A stretch of 64,000 bases of DNA from Alistipes senegalensis JC50 (GCF_025145645.1 NZ_CP102252.1:806001-870000), one strand, 5' to 3'; numbered from the stretch's first letter, positions 1-10,445 are shown. Translations and numbers: made by a program. The notes: generated from the letters alone by a model not told the origin.

Positions 1-3000
1 CCGGTGCGGTCGTTCAGATAAAGGGCGGCACTAAAGGCGTAATAACGGACACGGCAGGACAGTTCTCCATCGAGGTGGAGGACGGCGCACAGCTCGAATT
101 CAGTTTCCTGGGATATGAGCCGGTAATCAAGACGGTTTCCGGAACCGAAAAACTGACTGTCACGCTCACCCCGAAAGCCAACGAAATGGAAGAGGTAACC
201 GTCGTGGCCTTCGCCAAGCAGAAAAAGGAGAGCGTCATCAGTTCGATTACCACCATCAATCCGACGAATCTGAAAGTACCGAGCAGCAACCTCACCACAG
301 CCCTCAGCGGCCGTATGGCCGGTATGATCTCCTACCAGAAGAGCGGGGAACCGGGTGCCGACAATGCGGAATTCTTCATCCGTGGCGTTACGACATTCGG
401 CTACAAGAAAGACCCGCTGATACTGATCGACAACATCGAATTGTCGGCTGATGACCTGGCGCGGCTCAACGTGGACGACATCGCCAGTTTTTCGATCATG
501 AAAGACGCTACCGCCACAGCCCTTTACGGGGCTCGCGGCGCCAACGGAGTCATTCTGGTAACGACCAAGGAGGGGCGCGAGGGACGGGCCAAAGTGTCCC
601 TGCGTCTGGAAAATTCGTTCTCTATGCCGGCCGACATGGTAGATATGGCCGACCCGATCACCTACATGAAACTGGGGAACGAAGCCGTCATCGCCCGCAA
701 CCCGCTGGGGGTAACGCCGTATTCGCAATCAAAGATCGCCAATACGGCCAAGGGTACGAATCCCTACATGTTCCCAGCAACCGACTGGTACAACGAACTC
801 TTTTCGAAAGTGGCCGTCAACCAGCGGGGCAATATCAGTGTGAGCGGCGGCGGGCAGGTTGCCCGGTATTACGTCGCAGCGGCTTTCTCCAAAGACAACG
901 GGCTTTTGAAAGTGGACAAACAGAATAATTTCAACAACAACATCGATCTCAAAAAGTATTCGGTACGTTCCAATGTCAATATCAACCTGACGAAGAGTAC
1001 GGAACTTGCGATCAAGGTCCAGGGTAATTTCGACGATTACATCGGACCGCTCAACGGCGGCGATGTGATGTACTCCCTCGCCATGAAGTCGAATCCGGTC
1101 CTTTTCCCGAAATACTATCCCAAGGAGGGCGAATACAAGGAGGCGACGCACACGCTCTTCGGTAATTATGACAACGGGCTCTATATGAACCCTTACGCAC
1201 AGATGGTCAAGGGCTACAAGGAGTACAGCCGAACGCTGATTCTGGCTCAGGGCGAACTCAAGCAGCAGTTCGACTTCATCACCAAAGGGCTGAGCGCCCG
1301 TGTGCTTTTCAACACGACGCGCTACTCCTATTCCGACGTAATGCGCTATTACGAGCCATTCTATTACATGGCCACCGGGTACGAGCCGGTTACCAATTCT
1401 TACCGCCTGACGCAGTTGAATCCCGACGGGGGAACCGACTACCTCGGTTACCACGAAGGTGCGAAGGACGTAACTACGACGAACTACATCGAAGCGTCGG
1501 CCAATTATAACCGGGAGTTCGGCGACCATGGCGTAAGCGCCATGCTCGTGTATACGCTGAAATCGTCGCAGTATTCCAATGCCGGCGACTTGCAGAAATC
1601 GCTCCCCTACCGGAACCAGGGATTGTCAGGCCGTATAACCTACGATTATGCTAAACGTTACTTCCTGGAATTCAACTTTGGCTATAACGGCTCCGAACGC
1701 TTCTCTCGCAACGAACGCTACGGGTTCTTCCCTTCGATCGGTTTGGGATACATCATTTCGAACGAACCCTTCTGGGAAAAGCTCGAAAAGGTAGTGAGCA
1801 AGCTGAAATTCAAGGCAACCTACGGGTTGGTCGGCAACGACGCCATCGGAAGCGCGAATGACCGCTTTTTCTACCTCTCGAATGTGAACATGAACAACGG
1901 CAATCGCAAGCAGTACTTTGGCCAGGACTATGCTTTCGCCCCCGACGGGATCTCCGTGATGCGCTATGCCAACGACAAGATCACGTGGGAGACCGCCCGC
2001 AAAACTAACATCGGTATCGAACTGGAGCTTTTCAACAAACTGGAGATACAAGCCGACTTTTTTCATGAATACCGCAGCAATATCCTGATGGACCGCACAT
2101 ACATTCCCTCGACCATGGGACTGACAGCCGGCGTGAAAGCCAACCTGGGCGAGGCCTCGTCGCGGGGCGTCGATATTTCGGTCGACTATTCGTTCGTCAA
2201 CAACAAAAGTTTCTGGATTAGCGGTCGCGGCAATTTCACCTATGCCACGAGCCGCTACGAGAAATACGAAGAGCCGGACTATGCCGGACAGGGAGCACCC
2301 TACCGCACCCACATCGGGCAGAGCATCTCCCAGCATATGGGCTATATCGCAGAACGGCTCTTCGTCGACGAGGCGGACATCGCCAATTCGCCCCGCCAGA
2401 ACTTCGGCGAATACAAGCCGGGCGACATCAAGTACAAGGACATTAACGGCGATGGCCAGATAACCGACCTCGACCAGGTCTTCATCGGCTACCCAACGAT
2501 TCCCAAAATATCCTACGGATTCGGCGTTTCGATGGGTTACAAGGGATTTGACCTTTCGGTCTTTTTCCAGGGCAACGCCCAGGTTTCGTTCTGGCTCAAT
2601 CCGAACACCATCGCCCCCTTCATCGACCCGCACACGGCGGGGCAGAAGAGCGGAATGCTCATTCCGTCGAACAGCCGCCTCTCGAACGGCCTGCTCCGCA
2701 GGATCGCCGACGACCACTGGTCCGAATCCAATCGCAACAGCTACGCCTTCTGGCCGCGTCTTTCGGACCGCGAAGTCAAGAACAACTCGCAGCCGAGCAC
2801 CTGGTGGATGCAGGACGGCAGTTTTTTCCGCCTCAAATCACTCGAAATCGGCTACTCCATTCCTTCCAAGGCACTCAACAAGGTACGGATCGACGCATTG
2901 CGCATCTATTTTTCTGCCAACAACCTGTTTACCAGCAGTCCGTTCAAGATGTGGGACCCCGAAATGGGCGACAACGGACTGGGATATCCCATCCAGCAAG

Positions 3001-3032
3001 TCTACAACATCGGACTTACCCTGAACTTTTAA
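1..3032 (+). CDS. SusC/RagA-family TonB-dependent outer-membrane transporter (5' truncated by window)
   Basis: Outer-membrane TonB-dependent channel that imports oligosaccharides with its SusD partner. The reading frame is already open at base 3, so the true start lies upstream and the GTG at 75 is only an internal codon. Bases 3-170 encode the end of a carboxypeptidase-regulatory-like domain (GVITDTAGQFSIEV, then FSFLGYEPV). The TonB-box-like segment EEVTVVAF follows near 190, then the plug (FIRGV; MKDATATALYGARGANGVI at about 500-550) and the beta-barrel ending in an aromatic residue (LTLNF). A calcium-loop-like stretch DINGDGQITDLDQ lies near 2440. The susD gene begins 12 bases after the stop. 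The family is certain; the substrate can only be guessed from the downstream enzymes. Confidence 0.97.
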   Translation, partial: GAVVQIKGGTKGVITDTAGQFSIEVEDGAQLEFSFLGYEPVIKTVSGTEKLTVTLTPKANEMEEVTVVAFAKQKKESVISSITTINPTNLKVPSSNLTTALSGRMAGMISYQKSGEPGADNAEFFIRGVTTFGYKKDPLILIDNIELSADDLARLNVDDIASFSIMKDATATALYGARGANGVILVTTKEGREGRAKVSLRLENSFSMPADMVDMADPITYMKLGNEAVIARNPLGVTPYSQSKIANTAKGTNPYMFPATDWYNELFSKVAVNQRGNISVSGGGQVARYYVAAAFSKDNGLLKVDKQNNFNNNIDLKKYSVRSNVNINLTKSTELAIKVQGNFDDYIGPLNGGDVMYSLAMKSNPVLFPKYYPKEGEYKEATHTLFGNYDNGLYMNPYAQMVKGYKEYSRTLILAQGELKQQFDFITKGLSARVLFNTTRYSYSDVMRYYEPFYYMATGYEPVTNSYRLTQLNPDGGTDYLGYHEGAKDVTTTNYIEASANYNREFGDHGVSAMLVYTLKSSQYSNAGDLQKSLPYRNQGLSGRITYDYAKRYFLEFNFGYNGSERFSRNERYGFFPSIGLGYIISNEPFWEKLEKVVSKLKFKATYGLVGNDAIGSANDRFFYLSNVNMNNGNRKQYFGQDYAFAPDGISVMRYANDKITWETARKTNIGIELELFNKLEIQADFFHEYRSNILMDRTYIPSTMGLTAGVKANLGEASSRGVDISVDYSFVNNKSFWISGRGNFTYATSRYEKYEEPDYAGQGAPYRTHIGQSISQHMGYIAERLFVDEADIANSPRQNFGEYKPGDIKYKDINGDGQITDLDQVFIGYPTIPKISYGFGVSMGYKGFDLSVFFQGNAQVSFWLNPNTIAPFIDPHTAGQKSGMLIPSNSRLSNGLLRRIADDHWSESNRNSYAFWPRLSDREVKNNSQPSTWWMQDGSFFRLKSLEIGYSIPSKALNKVRIDALRIYFSANNLFTSSPFKMWDPEMGDNGLGYPIQQVYNIGLTLNF

Positions 3033-3044
3033 ACGACGCACAAA

Positions 3045-5006
3045 ATGAAAAGAATATTTACCGCCCTGATCTGCTTAGGCTCGCTCTGCTCGTGCGTGGA
3101 TTATCTCGACGTGGTCCCCGACAACATTGCGACGCTCGACATTGCGTTCAACAACCGTTCCAGCGCGGAACGTTACCTCACGACGTGTTATTCCTACGTA
3201 CCGCTCTACGGCGACCAGGATTGGAATCCTGGACTCACCGCAGGGAACGAGATCTGGTACTATTCGATGGACGACAATGTTTATGTCCAGAATCTCTGGG
3301 CATTCGGGATTGCCAATGGATTGCAGAACATCGTAACTCCGCTCAACAACTATTGGGACGGGGAAGAGCGCGGAATGCCGCTCTTCCAGGCTATACGCGA
3401 CTGCAACATCTTCATCGAATACGTTTCCGACCGTAACCGGGTGGCGGGGTTGTACGAAACCGAACGCCGCCGGTGGCTCGCCGAAGCAAAGGTGCTCAAG
3501 GCCTTCTTCCACTACTACCTGTTTCAGCTTTACGGCCCGATTCCGATTATCGACAAGAGCCTGCCCATCGATGCGTCAGTCGAAGAGGTACGGGTGTCGC
3601 GCAACAAAGTGGACGATGTGGTAGACTACATCGTCCGGACGATCGACGAATGTTATACCGACCTGCCGAAAGTGATACAGATGGAGGCCGTCGAACTCGG
3701 CCGTCTGACCCAGGCTGCGGCGCTGGCCATCAAAGCCAAGACGCTGGTGCTGGCGGCGAGCCCATTGTTCAACGGCAATACCGATTATGCCAACTTCCTC
3801 GACCACGATCACAAGCCGTTTATCAGCCAGGAACAAAGCACGGAGAAATGGGAGCGTGCAGCGGAAGCCTGCCGGGACGCAATCCGGTCGGCAGTGGACG
3901 ACGGAAAGCACGACCTGTACGATTTCTCACTCGATGCGACGTACCCAATGCCGGACGAACTGCTGTACGGTATGAACACCCGCCAGGCCGTTACTGAACG
4001 ATTCAATAAAGAACTGATATGGAGCGTCGGTACACAGTCGACATTCGACCTGCAAATCAATGTGATGCCGCTGATTACACCCGGCACGAACAATATCAAC
4101 GCGTCCAATGCGAACAGTTATTGCAAGGCAAACTATGCACCTACGCTGGCAGTCGCCGAACGCTTCTATTCTTCGAACGGCGTGCCGATCGAAGAGGACA
4201 AGGTCTGGAACGATCCGGCCAACGATTACTACAACCGCCGTTACCAAACGCAGAGCACAAACGGTTACAGCGAATACCTATTCAAGCAGAATTACGAGAC
4301 GGCGATCCTGCACTTCAATCGGGAACCCCGTTTCTACGGTTCGCTCGGATTCGACGGCTCGACGTGGTACGGCAACGGTTGGAAAAATCCGGACGATGTG
4401 GATACGCGCAATTACGTGGAGGCAAAGAAGAACCAGCGGGCAGGCCAGACTAAGATGGGCATCTATTCGATTACGGGCTATTATGCGAAGAAACTCATCT
4501 ATTACGACAATACTTACGGATCTTCGGTTTCAGTCCGGGAGTATTCTTTCCCGATCATCCGGCTCGCCGATCTCTACCTGCTCTACGCCGAGGCGATGAA
4601 CGAAGCCAACATCGACAAGAACGTCCCCGACGATGTATATATCTATGTGAACAAGGTACGCGCCCGCTCGGGGCTGAAAGGGGTTGTGGAGTCGTGGCAG
4701 AACTATTCCATGAATCCTTCGAAGCCCTTGACTTCGCTCGGGATGCGCGAGATCATCCGGCGCGAACGTTCCATCGAACTCGCATTGGAAGGACAGCATT
4801 ACTTCGACGTGAGACGCTGGAAAACGGCCGTAAAAGAGTTCAACAAACCTGTGAGCGGCTGGTCGGTGGACCAGGAGACCGTCGAAGGGTATTACAATGT
4901 AAGGAATATTTTCAACCAACGGTTCTATCAACGGGATTATCTCTGGCCGATAAAAGAGTACGATCTGGTGATTAACCCCAACCTGGTTCAGACCAAAGGA
5001 TGGTAG
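3045..5006 (+). CDS. SusD/RagB-family surface glycan-binding lipoprotein
   Basis: Partner of the upstream SusC protein; it binds glycan at the cell surface and acts as the lid of the transporter. The 653-residue product has a lipoprotein signal (MKRIFTALICLGSLCSC, lipid-modified Cys17). It shows typical SusD features: an N-terminal helical segment (SSAERYLTTCY), the TPR-like region with AEAKVLKAFFHYYLFQLYG, and the C-terminal signature EIIRRERSIELALEGQHYFDVRRWK. Gene order (12 bases after susC) and length fit the family. Confidence 0.97.
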   Translation: MKRIFTALICLGSLCSCVDYLDVVPDNIATLDIAFNNRSSAERYLTTCYSYVPLYGDQDWNPGLTAGNEIWYYSMDDNVYVQNLWAFGIANGLQNIVTPLNNYWDGEERGMPLFQAIRDCNIFIEYVSDRNRVAGLYETERRRWLAEAKVLKAFFHYYLFQLYGPIPIIDKSLPIDASVEEVRVSRNKVDDVVDYIVRTIDECYTDLPKVIQMEAVELGRLTQAAALAIKAKTLVLAASPLFNGNTDYANFLDHDHKPFISQEQSTEKWERAAEACRDAIRSAVDDGKHDLYDFSLDATYPMPDELLYGMNTRQAVTERFNKELIWSVGTQSTFDLQINVMPLITPGTNNINASNANSYCKANYAPTLAVAERFYSSNGVPIEEDKVWNDPANDYYNRRYQTQSTNGYSEYLFKQNYETAILHFNREPRFYGSLGFDGSTWYGNGWKNPDDVDTRNYVEAKKNQRAGQTKMGIYSITGYYAKKLIYYDNTYGSSVSVREYSFPIIRLADLYLLYAEAMNEANIDKNVPDDVYIYVNKVRARSGLKGVVESWQNYSMNPSKPLTSLGMREIIRRERSIELALEGQHYFDVRRWKTAVKEFNKPVSGWSVDQETVEGYYNVRNIFNQRFYQRDYLWPIKEYDLVINPNLVQTKGW

Positions 5007-5034
5007 ACCCAAACCTGTAAAAATCAGAAGAATT

Positions 5035-6243
5035 ATGAAAAATAGCATGTTATATGTGATATTCGGGGCTGCCGTCTGGTTTTCGGGGTGCGAAGAGCAC
5101 AACCACCTGAAACCTTTTGGCCCGAACGACAGCCAGGCGCCCGGCGCAGTATCGATGGTCTCTTACGAGCAGTTGCCCGGGGGCGTTGAAATCACCTTCC
5201 TGGCTCCTTCCGATGAAGATTTCATGTACGCGAAAGCCACCTACACCCTCGATACCGGCGAACGCCGGGAGGCAATCTCTTCCGCCTATACCAACAAACT
5301 CGTGATCGAAGGTTTCGGCAATACGGAACCGAAGGAGATCACCCTTTCGGCCGTAGACCGGATGGAGAACGAAGGTCCGGCGAGCACGTGTACCGTTGTT
5401 CCGGGACGGCCGGTTTACCTCGACGCCTTCGAGTCGATGCAGCTCGGTAGTACGTTCGGCGGAGTCTACGTTTCGCTGTCGAACCCCGACAACGGAAACC
5501 TCATCATCGAACTGCTCCAAAAGGACAAATTCGGGGAGTGGCAAAGCCTTCACACGGAATATACGTCGCGAAAGGATATCCGCTTCGCAGTGCGCGGCAT
5601 GGAGATCGAGGAGCAAGAGTTCGGCGCATTCGTGCGCGATCCGTGGTCGAACAGCACGGATACGATCAAAGCCAGAATTACCCCGATTTTCGAACAGGAA
5701 CTCGACCGGTCCAAATTCTCTGAGCGGTTCGAGAAGGGGGATATCCGCGTCGACGAGTTCGGATTCCGGATGGCCAATATCTGGAATGGCAATTACGGCT
5801 GGGGCGTATGGAACATGCTCCATACCCCGGAACAGGGCAATACATGGCCGGCCCATTTCACGTTCGATCTCGGGGTACAAGCCGAGCTGAGCCGCCTGAA
5901 ATACTGGCAGCGGCTCGACTCCGGCGGAGGATGGCTCTATGCACACGGAAACCCGCGGATATTCGAGATCTGGGGGCGGGCCGATGCGCCCGATCCTAAC
6001 AGCGAATGGGACGGATGGATCCTGCTGACGACCTGCGAGAGTGTCAAGCCGTCGGGGCTTCCCCTCGGATTGGGCATGTGGAATGCCGAGGATCGGGAGT
6101 ATGCCGAAAAAGGGGAGGAATTCGAATTTCCGGCAGGCTTGTCACCCGTCAGATACATTCGCATAAATGTACTGACCAACTGGAGCAACACGCAGTTTAT
6201 CTGTTTCCAACAGATGTGGTTCTGGGGGCGTGAAGTGGAATAA
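5035..6243 (+). CDS. Surface lipoprotein of the DUF4959/DUF5126/DUF5000 type, probable glycan-binding protein
   Basis: A 402-residue lipoprotein (signal ending WFSGC, Cys19) directly downstream of susD. The order resembles the DUF4959-DUF5126-DUF5000 proteins common in Bacteroidota polysaccharide loci: a fibronectin-like N-terminal part (residues about 30-120, starting SQAPGAVSMVSYEQLPGGVEI), a middle domain, and a C-terminal discoidin-like domain (about 240-402; WPAHFTFDLG, PVRYIRINVL). Discoidin-like folds usually bind sugars, so a surface glycan-binding role is inferred. The domain names come from memory of the families, not from a search. Confidence 0.85.
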   Translation: MKNSMLYVIFGAAVWFSGCEEHNHLKPFGPNDSQAPGAVSMVSYEQLPGGVEITFLAPSDEDFMYAKATYTLDTGERREAISSAYTNKLVIEGFGNTEPKEITLSAVDRMENEGPASTCTVVPGRPVYLDAFESMQLGSTFGGVYVSLSNPDNGNLIIELLQKDKFGEWQSLHTEYTSRKDIRFAVRGMEIEEQEFGAFVRDPWSNSTDTIKARITPIFEQELDRSKFSERFEKGDIRVDEFGFRMANIWNGNYGWGVWNMLHTPEQGNTWPAHFTFDLGVQAELSRLKYWQRLDSGGGWLYAHGNPRIFEIWGRADAPDPNSEWDGWILLTTCESVKPSGLPLGLGMWNAEDREYAEKGEEFEFPAGLSPVRYIRINVLTNWSNTQFICFQQMWFWGREVE

Positions 6244-6272
6244 ACAAATCTGTTTTTAATCGAGAGACAGCT

Positions 6273-7505
6273 ATGAAATCACTGAAACTATTTTCGGCAG
6301 GAGTGCTGGGATGTCTGCTCGTCTCCTGCGGAGACATGCTCGAAAACATCGAACAGTATATTGACAAGGGCGAAACCATCTACGTGGGCAAGGTTGATTC
6401 CCTGAAACTTTATCCCGGCCGCGAACGAATCGGACTTCGGGGCGATTTGCGCTACGGACTCACGCAGACCCGGTGTACGATCTCTTGGTTACACCCTTCT
6501 GGGGAGGAGCAAAGCAAGAGCATCGACATCGTACGCACGTCGCCCGACGATAAATTCGACGTCGTCCTGACCGACATGCAGGAGGGCCCCTACGAATTTA
6601 CGGTCATCACCTACGACGGTCTGGGCAACAAGTCGATACCGGTTACGGCCAACGGCTATGTATACGGCGATCTGTATGAGCAGTCGTTGGTAAACCGGAG
6701 CATCGAAGGCGATATCGTCACCTCCTACGAGGACGGGGAGTTTATCGCCACCATTAAGTGGTTGCCCCTCAATTACGAAGAGGCGCAGGAAACTTGCTTG
6801 ACCTACGAACTGGCCGACGGAAGCGGACAAAAAAGCATCAAAGTGAACACCGGCGATAACAGAAGCGTCATTACCGGTGCGAAGCCGGGCGGCGAGTTCG
6901 AATGGTATACCGTCTACAAACCGGATTCGCTTGCCATCGACATGTTTCGTTCGGACGTGAGCTCGCAACGGAGCACAACGCAGTACAGGATACCGGTCGT
7001 GAACGCCGGAAATCCCTTTGTGCACGATGACCGGGGATTGGTCATACACCAGCGCTTCGGTTATGTCAAAGGGTGGATTGCAAATGCCGCCGCCGAGGCC
7101 AACGGAACATTCGACACGTGGGGTGGACGCAATTCGCTGAGTTTGTGGACCTACCCGAATTACTCGCCGGTAGGCACCATCGAAAATGGCAAAATATACC
7201 AGGAAATCGAACTCCCGGCAGGCAGTTACCGATTCGATGTCTACATGAACAGCTTCAATCCGAACGGGTCTCCTTATGAAATTTACGCAGCCGTGGCAAC
7301 CGGACTCACGGAGGGGCTGCCCGATGTAGCCGAGGTGCATACCAAAGCGATCGGGTCGGCAAAATGTCCCGATGATGTGACGGATAATCGGCTTTCCGTA
7401 TCCTTTACATTGGACAAACCCATGAAGGTCGCTTTCGGCTTCGTGGGAACACTTGGCGGTGATGCCGATTTCAACGTAAGTTATGTCGAACTGTGGAGCA
7501 ACTGA
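6273..7505 (+). CDS. Surface lipoprotein of the DUF4998/DUF5013 type, probable glycan-binding protein
   Basis: A 410-residue lipoprotein (signal ending LLVSC, Cys19), third in line after susCD. The N-terminal half (YIDKGETIYVGKVDSLKLYPGRERI) matches DUF4998, a fibronectin-like module, and the C-terminal half (IYQEIELPAGSYRFDVYMN and following) looks like the beta-sandwich DUF5013. Such proteins accompany SusCD pairs and are thought to bind glycan outside the cell. It starts 29 bases after the previous stop, consistent with one operon. Confidence 0.85.
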   Translation: MKSLKLFSAGVLGCLLVSCGDMLENIEQYIDKGETIYVGKVDSLKLYPGRERIGLRGDLRYGLTQTRCTISWLHPSGEEQSKSIDIVRTSPDDKFDVVLTDMQEGPYEFTVITYDGLGNKSIPVTANGYVYGDLYEQSLVNRSIEGDIVTSYEDGEFIATIKWLPLNYEEAQETCLTYELADGSGQKSIKVNTGDNRSVITGAKPGGEFEWYTVYKPDSLAIDMFRSDVSSQRSTTQYRIPVVNAGNPFVHDDRGLVIHQRFGYVKGWIANAAAEANGTFDTWGGRNSLSLWTYPNYSPVGTIENGKIYQEIELPAGSYRFDVYMNSFNPNGSPYEIYAAVATGLTEGLPDVAEVHTKAIGSAKCPDDVTDNRLSVSFTLDKPMKVAFGFVGTLGGDADFNVSYVELWSN

Positions 7506-7558
7506 ACCGACTCCGATTAAACAACCCAAATAATTACTTCAAACCAAAATCACGAGAG

Positions 7559-8956
7559 ATGAAAAAACAATTTTTGATTGCATTGCTCGCTTTCGCGGCG
7601 CTTTGTCCGGCGTTCGGACAAGAAACGGAGAAGATTCCGTCATGGGCCCGAGAAACCAAGGAACAGAAAGCCGAGCGCATGGCCTGGTGGACACACGACC
7701 GTTTCGGACTGTTCATCCACTGGGGCGTTTACAGCCTCCCGGCGCGTGGCGAAGGTGTCAAACGCAGCGAATGGATGTCCGACGAGAGATACCAGCGTTA
7801 TTTCGAGAATTTTAACCCCGATTTGTACGATCCGGCCGAATGGGCGGCAACAGCCAAGGCTGCCGGAATGAAATATCTTGTCATCACGACCAAGCACCTT
7901 GACGGATTCTGTCTTTGGGACACCAAATACACGGACTTCAAGGTAACCAACACTCCTTATGGCAAGGACCTCATCCGGCCACTCGTCGACGCTTTCCGCG
8001 CCGAAGGCATCCGCATCGGATTCTACTATTCGCTGATCGACTGGAACCATCCGGATTTTCCTTACGACTGGCTGCATCCCAACAGCCCGCGGTCTGACGA
8101 GGAGCGTATCGAGGCCAACAAACACCGCGACCTGAAAAAATACCAGCAGTATATCAAGAACCAGTTGACGGAGCTCTTGACAGAGTTCGGACAGATCGAC
8201 GAACTATTCCTCGACTACTCCTATCCGGGCGAGAACGGCAAGGGGCACAAGGAGTGGGATTCGGAAGGCATCCTGAAGCTGGTGCGCAAATTGCAGCCAC
8301 AGATTATCGTCGACAATCGTGCCGACATGCACCACACCACGTGGGGCTGGGACTTCATGACGCCCGAGCTCTATGTCCCCTACGAATGGCCCAAATTCAA
8401 CGGCGAGCGGGTTCCCTGGGAGATCTGCCAGACTTTGGATGCATGGTCGTTCGGCTACCACCGCGATGACGAAGCGTGGAAATCGGTCCGGCAACTGGTT
8501 GTAATGCTTGCCGAAACGGTCAGCAAGGGAGGCAATCTCCTGCTGGACGTAGGACCTACGGGACGCGGCACGTTCGAGGGACGGGCCATGGACCGGCTGG
8601 CGGGCATCGGCAAGTGGATGAAGTACCACTCGCGTTCGATCTATGGTTGTACGCAAGCTCCCGAAGAGTTCGAAGTTCCGAAAAACTGTCTGCTCACCTA
8701 TAATCCGGAAACCCGCCGACTTTACATCCATGTATTGGAATGGCCGTTCAAGTCGCTCCATCTTCCGGGATACGAAGGCAAGGTCAAATACGCTCAGTTG
8801 CTGAACGATGCTTCCGAACTGACGTTCTATGCGCAGACGCATGCAGACCCCGGAGCGCACACAGTCGAGACCTCCCGTCCGGGCGACCTCATCATGCCCG
8901 TTCCCGTGAAGCAGCCGGACGACGTACTGCCTGTTATCGAATTGATTCTCGAATAG
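7559..8956 (+). CDS. Secreted GH29 alpha-L-fucosidase
   Basis: Hydrolyses terminal alpha-L-fucose from glycans, presumably in the periplasm or at the surface. The ATG at 7559 is chosen because it is followed at once by a Sec signal peptide (MKKQFLIALLAFAALCPAFG); the longer frame uses a GTG inside the preceding gene. GH29 landmarks are RFGLFIHWGVYSLPARGE (residues about 48-65), TKHLDGFCLWDTKYTDF and FYYSLIDW. The likely nucleophile is Asp219 in LFLDYS. The usual KHHDGF motif reads KHLDGF here, a substitution of the second histidine. The 465-residue length is normal for a family member lacking extra C-terminal modules. Confidence 0.94.
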   Translation: MKKQFLIALLAFAALCPAFGQETEKIPSWARETKEQKAERMAWWTHDRFGLFIHWGVYSLPARGEGVKRSEWMSDERYQRYFENFNPDLYDPAEWAATAKAAGMKYLVITTKHLDGFCLWDTKYTDFKVTNTPYGKDLIRPLVDAFRAEGIRIGFYYSLIDWNHPDFPYDWLHPNSPRSDEERIEANKHRDLKKYQQYIKNQLTELLTEFGQIDELFLDYSYPGENGKGHKEWDSEGILKLVRKLQPQIIVDNRADMHHTTWGWDFMTPELYVPYEWPKFNGERVPWEICQTLDAWSFGYHRDDEAWKSVRQLVVMLAETVSKGGNLLLDVGPTGRGTFEGRAMDRLAGIGKWMKYHSRSIYGCTQAPEEFEVPKNCLLTYNPETRRLYIHVLEWPFKSLHLPGYEGKVKYAQLLNDASELTFYAQTHADPGAHTVETSRPGDLIMPVPVKQPDDVLPVIELILE

Positions 8957-8962
8957 TTTTTT

Positions 8963-9013
8963 ATCGGGGCATGCAGCCGGACGATCCGGACCGTACGCAT
9001 GCCCCGATTTTTT
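8963..9013 (+). terminator. Hairpin terminator between the GH29 and GH43 genes
   Basis: Perfect 12-base inverted repeat, ATCGGGGCATGC at 8963-8974 and its complement at 8997-9008, followed by a run of six T residues. It should stop part of the transcription before the GH43 gene. It also overlaps the first ATG of that reading frame (8999), which argues that translation starts at 9029. Confidence 0.8.
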
Positions 9014-9028
9014 ATCGTACCGTTCAAA

Positions 9029-10120
9029 ATGTCTCTCCTAAAAAAATCGATTCTCTTCCTGTTCATGGTCGTATTGGCCGGATGTGGTTCGCACACGTAC
9101 CGGAATCCGCTCGATGTGGCATTCGGCGACCCGTTCGTACTTCATGCCGCCGACGGCAAATTCTACATGTACGGCACGAGCGACGATATCAACGGCTTCC
9201 GCGTCTACGTCTCGGACGACCTCGTTACTTGGCAAAAGGGCGATGTCATCTATGACGGCAATGCCTCGACATGGGGGACCGACTGTTTCTGGGCTCCCGA
9301 AGTGTACGAACGTGACGGCCGGTATTACCTGTTTTTCAGTGCCAACTGGCGGCATAACCCGAACGGCGACTCCGAAACGTTCCGCATCGGAGTGGCGATT
9401 GCCGATTCGCCGACGGGCCCCTTTTCCGACCTGTATGACCGTCCGGTCTTCGATCCCGGCTATCCGGTGATCGACGCCAATGTATTGTGGGACGATGACG
9501 GCCGGGTGTATCTCTATTATTCGCGCTGCTGTTATAAGCATCCTGTCGAAAGCGAACTTTCTGCGTGGGCACGCGACAAGGGGCTTTTCGACGAGATCGA
9601 GGAGAGCTGGGTATACGGCGTGGAGATGAAGCCCGACTTCAGCGGCGTCATCGGCGAGCCGGTCGCACTGCTGACACCCCCGCAGTCTATTTCTGACCCG
9701 CAAACCCGGTGGGAGAGCCGTTCGGTCACCGCGGGAGAGGTCAACCGGCGCTGGACCGAGGGGTCGTACGCCTTCAAGGAAAACGGGATGTATTACATGA
9801 TGTATTCCACCAACTTCTACGGCGGACAGCATTATGCGGTGGGCTATGCTACGGCCGGTTCGCCGCTGGGTCCCTTCGTGAAATCCCCGGACAATCCGGT
9901 TCTCGAAAAGAATACGGACAAGGGCGGCAAGGTCACGGGAACGGGGCACAATATGGTCCTGAAGCTTCCTGGTGGCGGAATGTATTGTGTCTATCATGGC
10001 AGGACGATTCCGACGGGCAATGCTCGTATGGTCTTCATCGATCCTATGGAGGTAACCGAGGACGGTCATCTGAAGGTTTTCGGTCCGACTACCTCGCCTT
10101 GCCCCGTACCGATCAAATGA
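9029..10120 (+). CDS. GH43-family glycosidase, lipoprotein
   Basis: Five-bladed beta-propeller glycosidase; the family contains mostly arabinofuranosidases, xylosidases and galactosidases. The start at 9029 gives a clean lipoprotein signal (MSLLKKSILFLFMVVLAGC, Cys19); the upstream ATG at 8999 lies within a terminator hairpin. The expected acidic triad is present: Asp34 in GDPF (base), Asp149 in VIDANVLWDDDG (pKa modulator) and Glu244 in TEGSYAFKENG (acid). The 363-residue length is typical of single-domain members. With the GH29 gene it suggests a fucosylated hemicellulose or a host or algal glycan as target, but the sequence does not decide which. Confidence 0.9.
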   Translation: MSLLKKSILFLFMVVLAGCGSHTYRNPLDVAFGDPFVLHAADGKFYMYGTSDDINGFRVYVSDDLVTWQKGDVIYDGNASTWGTDCFWAPEVYERDGRYYLFFSANWRHNPNGDSETFRIGVAIADSPTGPFSDLYDRPVFDPGYPVIDANVLWDDDGRVYLYYSRCCYKHPVESELSAWARDKGLFDEIEESWVYGVEMKPDFSGVIGEPVALLTPPQSISDPQTRWESRSVTAGEVNRRWTEGSYAFKENGMYYMMYSTNFYGGQHYAVGYATAGSPLGPFVKSPDNPVLEKNTDKGGKVTGTGHNMVLKLPGGGMYCVYHGRTIPTGNARMVFIDPMEVTEDGHLKVFGPTTSPCPVPIK

Positions 10121-10445
10121 CAAAAAAACGGGTCTTGTCTTCGGGCATTCTCGCGGGACGGTCAGCGGCCTATTCAGTGATGTTAAAAAAAGTTCCTGTC
10201 ACCCGTCGGCGAAAAGCGTCTCCCATTACCGGATCAGACCGGCATTCGCCAGCAACGTTTCCGAGAATTCGATCTAACGCTCTTACAGTCAATGTTTCCT
10301 GAATTATTTTTTTACACAATGTAACTTTTAAGTTATAACCTTATTCAATATTATTACTATCCGCTAAACATTTTTGAGCTAAAACAAAATTAGGGCACAC
10401 CCGATAAATATAGGGAAATGATTCTTTCAATCAACCGCAAAGCCA

